This document shows, piece by piece, positions 25,484-33,181 of a stretch of 64,000 nt of DNA. The notes beneath the pieces were generated by a model. That model ran no database searches. It saw only the letters and a list, made by a program, of their open reading frames with translations, and was not told the DNA's origin. The stretch spans positions 1 through 64,000 of the forward strand of contig CATQGW010000004.1 of assembly GCA_958295515.1 (NCBI GenBank). The letters run 5' to 3'. How positions within the stretch are numbered: position 1 is the stretch's first letter; each line of letters opens with the position of its first letter. The stretch comes from an uncultured Dehalococcoidia bacterium. GTDB lineage: Bacteria; Chloroflexota; Dehalococcoidia; Bin125. A program made the position numbers and the translations under genes.

Positions 25484-25543
25484 TTATTGATCGCGGCCCG
25501 CCCATGCGAGCCGGTGCTTCCGATGTGCTGTCGGTGGGTTCGG

Positions 25544-25570
25544 CTGGCACTCTCACAGTGCGAGTGCCAA
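25544..25570 (-). promoter_or_regulatory. CIRCE operator upstream of groEL
   Basis: CTGGCACTC and GAGTGCCAA form a 9-9-9 inverted repeat, one or two substitutions from the consensus TTAGCACTC-N9-GAGTGCTAA. It lies about 75 bp before the groEL start. It is the binding site of the heat-shock repressor HrcA; hrcA itself is not in this window. Confidence 0.92.
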
Positions 25571-25579
25571 CTGTGTGGA

Positions 25580-25608
25580 TTGTCGCGTACTGCGCGCCCG
25601 CGCGCAAG
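25580..25608 (-). promoter_or_regulatory. Probable groEL promoter
   Basis: On the minus strand TTGCGC, 17 nt, then GACAAT lie immediately upstream of the CIRCE, so the operator would cover the transcription start, the usual arrangement. Confidence 0.45.
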
Positions 25609-25646
25609 TGTCGCGGCGGGCGCAACGTCAAACCGACTACAGGAGA

Positions 25647-25946
25647 TCAGGCCAACAGCCAGGCGAGACGGCGAAGCGGACCGTAACGACAGAGGACAAC
25701 CGCCTCGATCGCCTCGTCGGGTATCGCTCCGAAGGCGCGGCTGTCGGTGCTGCGCGCGGGCTGATCGCCGAGCACAAACCAGCCATTGCGCTCGCGCGCG
25801 ACGATCCGCTTGATCGAGCGCCGCCCTCCCGCGCGCGGCTCGCGAAAGACCACGATCCGCCCGACTCGCGGACGCAGCCGACACGCGGAGACGGCGAGCA
25901 GCCAGTCGCCGTGCTCGAGCGTGGGCGACATGCTGTCGCCCGACAC
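25647..25946 (-). CDS. S26-family signal peptidase, nickel-SOD maturation protease-like
   Basis: About 99 aa, GTG start at 25946. The catalytic Ser is in VSGDSMSPTLEHGDWLL at the very N-terminus and the catalytic Lys in SIKRIVARE; FVLGDQPARSTDSRAFGAI is the conserved C-terminal S26 box. Short length and lack of a membrane anchor match the protease that trims the Ni-SOD precursor, but no Ni-SOD gene is in the window. A longer open frame overlaps the zinc-ribbon gene and codes low-complexity peptide. The real start could be slightly upstream with an unusual codon. Confidence 0.72.
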   Translation of the reverse strand: MSGDSMSPTLEHGDWLLAVSACRLRPRVGRIVVFREPRAGGRRSIKRIVARERNGWFVLGDQPARSTDSRAFGAIPDEAIEAVVLCRYGPLRRLAWLLA

Positions 25947-25971
25947 GGCGTAGGTCTCGAAGAGGCGCGGG

Positions 25972-26280
25972 CTAGAAGTCGTCGAAGCCGAAATCGTCGT
26001 GCGCGTGGCCGTGATCGTGGCCGTGCCCGCCCATCCCCGGCATCCCGCCCATCCCCGGCATTCCGCCCATGTCGGGCATGCCCCCCATGCCGCCAAGGTC
26101 GAAGTCGTCAAAGGAACTGGCGGAGGCGCCGGTGTGGATCGCGACCCCGGCGCCGAAGACGCGCGCTCCCGCGCCGCCGTCGTCTTTGGGGCACGCGGGC
26201 GCCTCGGGCGCTTGGCCCATGCGCGCGATCAGCTCGAAGGTCTCGCTGCATTCACCGCAGCGGTAGTCGTAGGCGGGCAT
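25972..26280 (-). CDS. FmdB-type zinc-ribbon protein with Met/Gly and His tail
   Basis: 102 aa. MPAYDYRCGECSETFEL is the FmdB/CxxC_CXXC_SSSS start. The second zinc pair is incomplete: only CPKDD follows, where CxxC is normal. Residues 63-88 are GGM/GMP repeats and the last 16 are a His/Asp run (GHGHDHGHAHDD), both unusual for the family and suited to soft-metal, zinc or nickel binding. Sits just upstream of the S26 protease and 0.5 kb upstream of groEL on the same strand. Confidence 0.82.
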   Translation of the reverse strand: MPAYDYRCGECSETFELIARMGQAPEAPACPKDDGGAGARVFGAGVAIHTGASASSFDDFDLGGMGGMPDMGGMPGMGGMPGMGGHGHDHGHAHDDFGFDDF

Positions 26281-26373
26281 CAGTGGCCTCTCCTCTCCCT
26301 ACCGTGGAGCATAACGCGGCCTATCCTCGCCACAGCGAAGCAGCGCGCCGACCAGCCGCCGAAGGAGGCCGCC

Positions 26374-27675
26374 ATGCCCGACATCCGCGATTTCTGCGAG
26401 CGACTCTGGAACGGTGAGATCGACACGATCCGCGAGGCGCACCCGATCGCCGGCATGTGGAACGATCGGCAGCCGGACGAAATCGCCGAAGGGCTGCTCT
26501 ATTACAAGTCGGTGGCCAGCGCGAACACGCTGGACACCGGCGACGGGCTGGTCATGCTGGACACGGGCACGGAGCAGGACGCCGAGCCGCTCTTCGAGGG
26601 CGTGCGCCGCTGGCGTCCCGACGCCCCGCTCGCGGCGGCGGTGTTCTCGCACCACCACGTCGATCACGTCTTCGGCGTGAACCGCTTCGACGCGGAAGCC
26701 TCGCAGCGCGGCTGGCCGCGCCCGACGGTCTACGGTCAGCACCAGATCGCGCAGCACTTCGACCGCTACAAGCGCACCCCGGGCTACAACACCGCGATCA
26801 ACTCACGACAGTTCCTGCGCCCCGGGATGGAGGCGCGCTCCTGGCTGGAGTGGCCGCAGGAGTTTCGCTATCCGGACGTGTCGTTCGAGAGCCGCCTGCG
26901 CTTCCAGCGCGGCGACTGCACGTTCGAGCTGACGCACACACGCGGCGAGACGGAGGACGCAGTCTGGACCTGGGTACCGGAGCGACGCCTGCTCTGCCCC
27001 GGCGACCTCTTCATCTGGGCGGTGCCCAACGCGGGCAATCCGCAGAAGGTGCAGCGCTGGTGCTCCGAGTGGGCAGCCGGGCTGCGCGAGATGGCCGCGC
27101 TGGGCGCGGAGACAATGCTGCCGGGACACGGCTTTCCGATCTTCGGAGCAGAGCGAATTCGCCAGGCGCTGACCGACACGGCGGAGCTGCTGGACGCCAT
27201 CGAGTCGCGCACGCTGGCGCTGATGAACGAGGGGGCGACGCTCGATCGGGTGCTGCATGAGATCGAGCTGCCGGCGGACTTGCTGGATCGCCCCTACCTG
27301 CGCTCCGCCTACGACCACCCGGAGTTCATCGTGCGCAACGTGTGGCGCTTCTACGGCGGCTGGTATGAGGGCGAGCCGGACCGCCTGCTGCCCGCCCCAC
27401 GCGCAGCGGAGGCCGCAGAGTGGGTCACGCTGGCAGGTGGCCTGGAGCCGGTGCTGGAGCGCGCGCGGGCGCATCTGAACCACGGCAATCTACAGCTGGC
27501 CTGCCACCTCATCGAGCACGCCGCCGCCGCCGCCCCAAGTCCGCAGGTACACGCCCTGCGCGCCGAGATCTACGAGGCGCGCGCCGCCGAGCAGGAGTCC
27601 TCAATGGCGCGAGGCATCTATTCGTTCGCCGCCGCCTCATCGCGGCAAAACAAACGCGACTTCTACAACCCCTAG
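26374..27675 (+). CDS. Metallo-beta-lactamase-fold hydrolase, alkyl sulfatase-like
   Basis: 433 aa from ATG 26374 (GGAGG 6 nt upstream). The dinuclear metal site is FSHHHVDHVFG, then GETEDAVWTWVPERRLLCPGDLF and MLPGHG. The C-terminal third, with YGGWYEGEPDRLLPAP, matches the alkyl sulfatase dimerisation domain (SdsA1/BDS1 group). The C-terminal SCP2-like domain of full alkyl sulfatases is missing, so the substrate may be another ester. Divergent from the FmdB-like gene. Confidence 0.82.
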   Translation: MPDIRDFCERLWNGEIDTIREAHPIAGMWNDRQPDEIAEGLLYYKSVASANTLDTGDGLVMLDTGTEQDAEPLFEGVRRWRPDAPLAAAVFSHHHVDHVFGVNRFDAEASQRGWPRPTVYGQHQIAQHFDRYKRTPGYNTAINSRQFLRPGMEARSWLEWPQEFRYPDVSFESRLRFQRGDCTFELTHTRGETEDAVWTWVPERRLLCPGDLFIWAVPNAGNPQKVQRWCSEWAAGLREMAALGAETMLPGHGFPIFGAERIRQALTDTAELLDAIESRTLALMNEGATLDRVLHEIELPADLLDRPYLRSAYDHPEFIVRNVWRFYGGWYEGEPDRLLPAPRAAEAAEWVTLAGGLEPVLERARAHLNHGNLQLACHLIEHAAAAAPSPQVHALRAEIYEARAAEQESSMARGIYSFAAASSRQNKRDFYNP

Positions 27676-27762
27676 CCCGCGAGACCCACCCCTCCGTCAC
27701 ACCCAAGCCCCATTTCCCGTCAAACCCGCGCCCCGTTTCCTGCCATACCCGCGCTCACCTAC

Positions 27763-27859
27763 TTCCGTCATACCCGCGCCCCGCCGCGGCTATCTCGCCG
27801 TCACAGCACCAAAGCCACGCAGCGAGGTTGCCGCGGCGGAACGCGGCAATGACGGAAGG
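27763..27859. repeat. Dispersed palindromic elements, copies 2 and 3
   Basis: Two adjacent copies in opposite orientation. The first reads CCGTCATACCCGCG-CCCCGC-CGCGGCTATCTCGCCGTC with one mismatch in the stem; the second is GCGAGGTTGCCGCGGCGGAACGCGGCAATGACGG, a variant stem. The 85 bp before it (27676-27760) contain repeated half-sites of the type CCCGCGCCCCG and TGCCATACCCGCG. Lies between convergent genes. Confidence 0.65.
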
Positions 27860-27906
27860 AAGCGCGAGAATCTCCCCGTCCAAGGTGCGAACGACGGAGC
27901 AACCAG

Positions 27907-28572
27907 CTACGGCAAGCGCTCCGTCCGAAAGTGATGAGCAGCCGCAGCAATACCCTCGCCAACTCGGATCATGGCGCGGTCGGCAATCAACTCATTCGAA
28001 ACCCCCTGCGCCCGTCCACGCTCCAGCCTGGCGTCCTGCAGCGGCCACTTGAGCCCAACCGCAGTGACGCCGGCTACATGGTCGCTGAGCGGGATGATCG
28101 AGACGTAATCCCCCGGGTGGCCGTGAAAGTGGGTCTCACGGATCCCGTCGCCGCGCAGGATCGTGAGCGCGCTCCAACCATCGACAGCCCAGGTGGGAAT
28201 ACCGCGCAGGCTGGGGTGGGTAAGCAGGTCGAGATTCCCGAGCGTGTGGTCAATCCGCCGGCCACCGAACGCGCCCAGCACGATTAACGAGGTTGCGCCC
28301 CGCTGGAGCGCGAGCTCAATCGCGACATCGGCGTCGGTGCGCTGCTGAGGCGCAGGGTGCGCAACGATCTCAACGCCGCCCGAGCGCAGCCGCCAAAGCT
28401 CGGCGGGATCCAGCGAGTCGAAGTCGCCGATCACGATCTGGCACTGAATGCCAATCGCGAGCAGCCGCTCCGCGCCGCTGTCCGCCGCCACGATCAGCCC
28501 CGCGCCGCTAAGCGCGGAGCGGACCAACGGAGAGTCGTGCAGATCGCCTCCCAGCGCGACGACGATCTGCAC
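27907..28572 (-). CDS. thiN: Thiamine diphosphokinase
   Basis: 221 aa. VAADSGAERLLAIGIQCQIVIGDFDSLDP is split over the nucleotide site; QRTDADVAIELALQRGA and GAFGGRRIDHTLGNLDLL are the family signatures. Transfers pyrophosphate from ATP to thiamine in the cytoplasm. Lies 18 bp after the LLM oxidoreductase gene, likely co-transcribed. No TPP riboswitch is visible upstream. Confidence 0.93.
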   Translation of the reverse strand: MQIVVALGGDLHDSPLVRSALSGAGLIVAADSGAERLLAIGIQCQIVIGDFDSLDPAELWRLRSGGVEIVAHPAPQQRTDADVAIELALQRGATSLIVLGAFGGRRIDHTLGNLDLLTHPSLRGIPTWAVDGWSALTILRGDGIRETHFHGHPGDYVSIIPLSDHVAGVTAVGLKWPLQDARLERGRAQGVSNELIADRAMIRVGEGIAAAAHHFRTERLP

Positions 28573-28590
28573 GACGGTTGCGCAGCCGGA

Positions 28591-29835
28591 CTAGTCGCCG
28601 GCCGGCTGCGCGATGGGCTCGGCGGGCTCGCCCACGCCGTTGGCGCTTTCGCCGCCCTCAACGTTCGGACGCAGGCCTTCAGGGATTTCCTTACCGCTGT
28701 CCGCGAAGGCCTTGGCCATCGCCTTGCTGCCCGCGCCGAAGATGTCGAGCTGGCGATCTTCAACGAAGTCGCGCGAGGCCACGAGCCGCTCGAGCTGACC
28801 CTGGTAGCGCGGCGCGACGTAGCGCATGAGCAGCTCGTAGCTGCGCTTGGTCGCTTCCGTCGAGCACCATTCGTGGTGCATGCCCAGCACGCCGCCGAGA
28901 CCGCCGGAGCGCTCGTGCAGGGCTTCGATCTGCTCGATGGCGTCATCCGGCGAGCCGACGATCACCTGGTTCTTGTCGATCGCCTCTTCGATGGTGGCGG
29001 CCTGGTGCAGGACGATCCCGCCCTCGCGTCCGTGGTCGCGCACATCGCCGACGTAGGTGCGCAGCAGGTAGCCGGCGCGCACCTCCTCGATCGCCTGCGC
29101 GCGGCTTTCGGCGATGTGAATCGCGGTCACCAGACGCCAGTTCTTGCGCGAGACTTCGTGCCCGTGCTCGGCGGCGGACTCCGCATACCACTCCCACACA
29201 CTGCGCATGCCGTCCGAATCGGCGCCGCCCAGCGAAAGCAGGCTGGCCCCGTGCTTGCCGGCCAGCTGCGGGCCGGCCGGAGTGAGAATCACAGCCACCG
29301 CGATCTCCGGGTGCGGGTCGGAGTACCAGGCCATCTGCAGGCGAGCCTCGGTGAGCGAGAACCACTCAGTCTCCATCGTGACCGGCTCGTCGCTGCGCGC
29401 CAGCTGGACGATCGCGTCGAGCGATTCGGCCATGCGCTGACGCTGCGTCTCAGGCGGGATGCCCATCTGCACCGCGTCGGAGGTCAGCGCCCCCGGACCC
29501 ACGCCGAGCATCACGCGCCCTCTGGTCATGTGGTCCAGCTGGAGCAGGTCGTCAGCCACCATCAGCGGGTTGTGATAGGGCAACGAGACAACCCCGGTGC
29601 CCAGCTTGATGTGCTTGGTGCGCTCGGCGGCGGCGGCGATGAAGATCATCGGGTTCGAGATCAGCTCCCGCGCGAAGGAGTGGTGCTCGCCAATCCAGGC
29701 CTCGTCGTAGCCCAGCTCATCGAGCGTTTCGATCAGCTCCATATCCCGCTTGAGCGCCAGAGTCGGGTGCTCACCAACGCGGTGGAAGGGCGCGAGAAAG
29801 ATGCCGAACTTCATGCGCTTCGGTCGCCAGGACAT
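28591..29835 (-). CDS. LLM-class flavin-dependent monooxygenase
   Basis: 414 aa from ATG 29835, which has GGAG 6 nt upstream. Luciferase-like TIM barrel: MKFGIFLAPFHR, WIGEHHS, IKLGTGVVSLPYHNPLMVADD, RVMLGVGPGALTSDA. Closest in style to limonene/alkanal-type monooxygenases of about 400 aa, longer than the pair at 51.7-53.9 kb. Would oxidise a small organic substrate with reduced flavin and O2. The C-terminal 25 residues are Glu/Ala/Pro-rich and probably disordered. Confidence 0.9.
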   Translation of the reverse strand: MSWRPKRMKFGIFLAPFHRVGEHPTLALKRDMELIETLDELGYDEAWIGEHHSFARELISNPMIFIAAAAERTKHIKLGTGVVSLPYHNPLMVADDLLQLDHMTRGRVMLGVGPGALTSDAVQMGIPPETQRQRMAESLDAIVQLARSDEPVTMETEWFSLTEARLQMAWYSDPHPEIAVAVILTPAGPQLAGKHGASLLSLGGADSDGMRSVWEWYAESAAEHGHEVSRKNWRLVTAIHIAESRAQAIEEVRAGYLLRTYVGDVRDHGREGGIVLHQAATIEEAIDKNQVIVGSPDDAIEQIEALHERSGGLGGVLGMHHEWCSTEATKRSYELLMRYVAPRYQGQLERLVASRDFVEDRQLDIFGAGSKAMAKAFADSGKEIPEGLRPNVEGGESANGVGEPAEPIAQPAGD

Positions 29836-29957
29836 GGGGAACTCCAATCAAGGACTGTGGGGTGCTTGATGAGAGGATAGCGGGGTGGGAATCGCCCCGA
29901 ACGCGGCAAACTACAATTGGGGACGCGGCACACGGCGCATCACTGAGTGGAGAGGCC

Positions 29958-30374
29958 ATGACGACGACAGCCGAACCGCAGGCAGGCGAGATCGTCGCCG
30001 AACTACAGGCGAACGGGATGGACAAGGCGGCCAGGCGGATTGCGTACCTGCTCAGCCTGGACGGCGACGATCCCGACGAAGCGCCGGTTGATCGCTGGTC
30101 CCTGCGAGCGCTCGCCGATTTGCTGGCGGCGGAGCCTCGCCTCGCTCAGGCGCGAATCGGGGTGGGACTCGACGGGCGAATGCACGCCGAGTGGGTAGTG
30201 GCACCCGATGGGCTGTTGGTGATGGAGTTTCCGGCTGACGGTTTGATTCACTTCTCGGGCGCGTTCGACCCACCGGACGCCGTTTCCGAGCACCCACCGG
30301 TCAGCGGCACGCTGTCGGCAACTGAAACGCTTGCGACAGTGCAGCCGTTGATTGCTCAGATCGAGCGCCTGTGA
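29958..30374 (+). CDS. Hypothetical protein, 138 aa
   Basis: ATG 29958 is preceded by GGAGAGG; the frame is open 96 nt further up but without a good start. I do not recognise the family. Predicted mixed helix-strand: an N-terminal helical part (ELQANGMDKAARRIAYLL) and a strand-rich middle (GRMHAEWVVAPDGLLVMEF). No signal peptide or membrane segment. Divergent from the LLM oxidoreductase gene. Confidence 0.6.
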   Translation: MTTTAEPQAGEIVAELQANGMDKAARRIAYLLSLDGDDPDEAPVDRWSLRALADLLAAEPRLAQARIGVGLDGRMHAEWVVAPDGLLVMEFPADGLIHFSGAFDPPDAVSEHPPVSGTLSATETLATVQPLIAQIERL

Positions 30375-30720
30375 GGCGCCACGCCGTCCCAAATCCATCA
30401 CACCCGTGTCCACCTCCGTCATACCTACGCCCGCACCTCCGCATACCCGCGCTTCCCTTTCCGTCATACCCGCGCCCCGCCGCGGGTATCTCGCCGTGCC
30501 GCCTCCAAGCCTCCGTGCCGCCTCCCGCTCCCCAACTTCCGCCATACCTACGCCCTCACCTCCGCACACCCGTGCTTCCCTCTCCGTCGTACCCGCGCTT
30601 GCCGCGGGTATCTCGCCGTGTCGCCTCCAAGCCTCCGTCCTGCCTCCGAGCCTCCGCGCTCCACACAACGAAATCGCCGCGGCAAGCACAGCAATGACGC
30701 AGGCGAGCGAGAACAGTCCC
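30375..30720. repeat. 346-bp intergenic repeat block (tandem 122-bp units)
   Basis: No gene is seen here. Two direct repeats of about 122 bp (roughly 30415-30533 and 30537-30652) share more than 85 percent by eye. Each contains the palindromic element ATACCCGCG/CGCGGGTAT (first at 30466-30489, second at about 30589-30611) flanked by CTCGCCGTG. Beyond them are short CCTCCAAGCCTCCG repeats and a final half-element near 30675. The block separates two convergent genes. Confidence 0.75.
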
Positions 30721-33141
30721 TCAGGCGATCACACCCTCAACAACCAGCGCATCGAACTCGCTCTGCGAGAGAGCCAAAAGCTCCCGCAGCACATATTCAT
30801 TGTGCTCGCCGAGCATGGGCGCGCGGTGCAACACGCGGTCCTGCTCGTGACCGAAGCGGACAGCCTCGGCGTCCACGGCGATCGGAAAATCAGGAGCGGT
30901 GGGCTGGTGCAGATACTGGTAGTGGTGCTTGAAATGCTCGTCAAGCTCCATCATGTCGCGCAGGTCTTCAACCGCGTTGGCCGCGATGCCCGCGGCCTGC
31001 AACTGCTCCGCAATCTGCCAACGGTCGCGCGTCTTCGTCCAGCCCGCGATCAGGGCGTCGAGCGCATCCTCGTTGACCTTGCGATCCTGGTGCGTGCGGA
31101 ACCGAGGGTCGTCGGCCAGCCCAGATTGACCGATCACGGCAGCCAACGCCTGCCACTGTTCGTCGCCGTCCACAGCCAGCGCCACCCACCGATCATCGTC
31201 CACATCATCCGCCCGAGCTGGATAGACGCCGTGCGGGCAGAGGTTGGGATCGCGGTTGCCCGGACGCTCGGGCATTCGGCCGCTCTGGGCGAACTGCATC
31301 CACTGAGCGCCGAGCAAGGCGACCGTAGCGGAGAGCTGCGAGAGCTCAATTTCCCGTCCGACGCCGCTGCGTTCGCGCGCGCGCAGCGCCGCGAGGACGC
31401 TGATCGCGAGCAGGTGCGGCGAGGTGAAGTCAGGGTAGGCGATGCCCATCCCGCGCGGCGCGCGTCCCGGGAAGCCCATCAGGAAGTTCATCCCGGAGGC
31501 CGCCTTAAGCAGGTTGCCGAGCGTGGGCAGCTTGCGCCACGGGCTATCGCCCCCGATCCCGGGCAAATGCGCCACGATGATCCCGGGGTTGATCTCGCGC
31601 AGCTGTTGGTAGGACAGCCCCATACGATCCATCGAGCCGGCGCTGTAGTTGTTGGTCACGACATCCGCGACGGCAACGAGTTTGCGAAAGAGCTCTTTGC
31701 CCTGTTCGGTAGCGAGGTTGATCGTAACCGACTTCTTATTGGTGTTGGCGTCGTTAAACAGGTCAGGCAGGTCGACATCGAAGCGCCCGCCGGGCAGCGG
31801 CTGGTTGCGGACGGGATCGATCCGAGCCGTCGATTCAATCTTGATCACCTCCGCGCCGAAGTTGGCGAGAATGCGCGCGCCGAGCGGACCGGCAGCCACC
31901 CAGGTCAGGTCCAGCACGCGGATACCAGCCAGCGGCTGGAGCGGCAGCTCCTGCGGCGTAGAAGGTTGCGCCCCCTCGTCGTGCGGCTGCGCAGCCGCCG
32001 CGCCGCCGAGCACAGGCGCAGACGCAATCGGCAGCGGCGACTGCACAGGGTCGAGCGGGCTGCGGCTATAGCTCAGCGCGGTACCGAGTTGCGGAACGTC
32101 GATATCGCGGAACTGCTCAGTCTGCCGGTAGTGCTCGGAGTCCGCAAAGTCCTCAAAGGTATAGGTAGGCATCGCCGGATGCCGGTCGTCCCAGAGCACG
32201 CGCAAGAGGTCGTCGCGGGTCATCCGCGCGGCGAGCTGCTTCGCCAGATCCTGCAGCGGATTTTCGAGATACTGCCAGGCCGCGCGGTCCCCGGCGTGCA
32301 GCACCAGCCAGTCGTCGGGCGTGAGGCCGTGTTCGATGCCCACCGCGTCGAGCAGCGGCAGAAAGGTATCGAGTCCGTCGCCGCGAATGTTGCAGCCGAT
32401 CCACTTCCCGTCCATGCACTGAATCGACTGGCTCAGTGCGGGGCGGACAGGGCGCTCCTTGCGCCAGAGCCAGACGTTCGGGTTGGAGGTCTGAACCAGC
32501 GCGAAGGACGTGGCCTCCTGGATCGAGATGTCAACGTGCGCGCCGGGGCGGGCGGGTGACTGGTCGCGCCCGTGCAGCGAGATCATCGCGGCGCTCGCAG
32601 CGGTCAGACCGGTCATCGTGTGGGCCGGATAGGCCGGCCCGTGCGTCGGCGGGTCGGCGGCGTCGCCGGAAACCTGGAGTAGGCCGGCGGCGGCGCAGGC
32701 GGTCAGGTCGGTCGCCCGCCAGTCGCGCCGCGGCCCGCGCTGCCCGTAGGGCGTGGCCGAGATGTAGATCAGGTGAGGGTTGAGCGAGCGCAGGTCGTCG
32801 TAGCCGAGGCCGAGCGCCGCGAGTTCACCCGGCGGGCGGGTCTCGATCAGCACATCGGCGGCGCGAGCAAGATTGCGCAGCTCCTCCGCGCCGCCAGCGG
32901 TCTCCACATCAACCACAAGAGACCGCTTGTTCGCATTGAAGTACAGGTGTTGGTAGGAGCGGTCGGGGCCGGCTTGGTCGTCAAGGAAAGGAGCTTGCCG
33001 ACGGGTGCTGACGCCGCCCGGCGGCTCAATCAGCGTCACATCCGCGCCGAGGTCCGCAAGTAGCCGCCCAGCCAGCGCCGCTCGCTGGTCGGCAAGGTCC
33101 AAAACGCGAATGCCATTGAGGGGAAGATCGGAGGAGTCCAT
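30721..33141 (-). CDS. Tandem-domain CaiB/BaiF (type III) CoA-transferase
   Basis: 806 aa from ATG 33141, twice the usual 400. Two complete family III domains in one chain: the first starts LNGIRVLDLADQRAALAGRLLADLGADV (residue 7 on), the second starts LAGIRVLDLTWVAAGPLGARILANFGAEVIKIES (about residue 395 on) and includes SVTINLATEQGKELF and FTSPHLLAISVLAAL. Family III enzymes swap CoA between carboxylic acids through an aspartyl-CoA anhydride and normally work as dimers, so a fused chain could be an internal dimer. It is 40 bp downstream of the fused carboxylase gene. Confidence 0.9.
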   Translation of the reverse strand: MDSSDLPLNGIRVLDLADQRAALAGRLLADLGADVTLIEPPGGVSTRRQAPFLDDQAGPDRSYQHLYFNANKRSLVVDVETAGGAEELRNLARAADVLIETRPPGELAALGLGYDDLRSLNPHLIYISATPYGQRGPRRDWRATDLTACAAAGLLQVSGDAADPPTHGPAYPAHTMTGLTAASAAMISLHGRDQSPARPGAHVDISIQEATSFALVQTSNPNVWLWRKERPVRPALSQSIQCMDGKWIGCNIRGDGLDTFLPLLDAVGIEHGLTPDDWLVLHAGDRAAWQYLENPLQDLAKQLAARMTRDDLLRVLWDDRHPAMPTYTFEDFADSEHYRQTEQFRDIDVPQLGTALSYSRSPLDPVQSPLPIASAPVLGGAAAAQPHDEGAQPSTPQELPLQPLAGIRVLDLTWVAAGPLGARILANFGAEVIKIESTARIDPVRNQPLPGGRFDVDLPDLFNDANTNKKSVTINLATEQGKELFRKLVAVADVVTNNYSAGSMDRMGLSYQQLREINPGIIVAHLPGIGGDSPWRKLPTLGNLLKAASGMNFLMGFPGRAPRGMGIAYPDFTSPHLLAISVLAALRARERSGVGREIELSQLSATVALLGAQWMQFAQSGRMPERPGNRDPNLCPHGVYPARADDVDDDRWVALAVDGDEQWQALAAVIGQSGLADDPRFRTHQDRKVNEDALDALIAGWTKTRDRWQIAEQLQAAGIAANAVEDLRDMMELDEHFKHHYQYLHQPTAPDFPIAVDAEAVRFGHEQDRVLHRAPMLGEHNEYVLRELLALSQSEFDALVVEGVIA

Positions 33142-33181
33142 AGGCAGAGGGTAGCGGGTGGAGCAGCCGCGTTTCGGAGAT

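Noticed and set aside
30375-30720. Short plus-strand frames in the repeat block
   Set aside because: Pro/Arg/Ser-rich products from tandem repeats, no ribosome-binding site.
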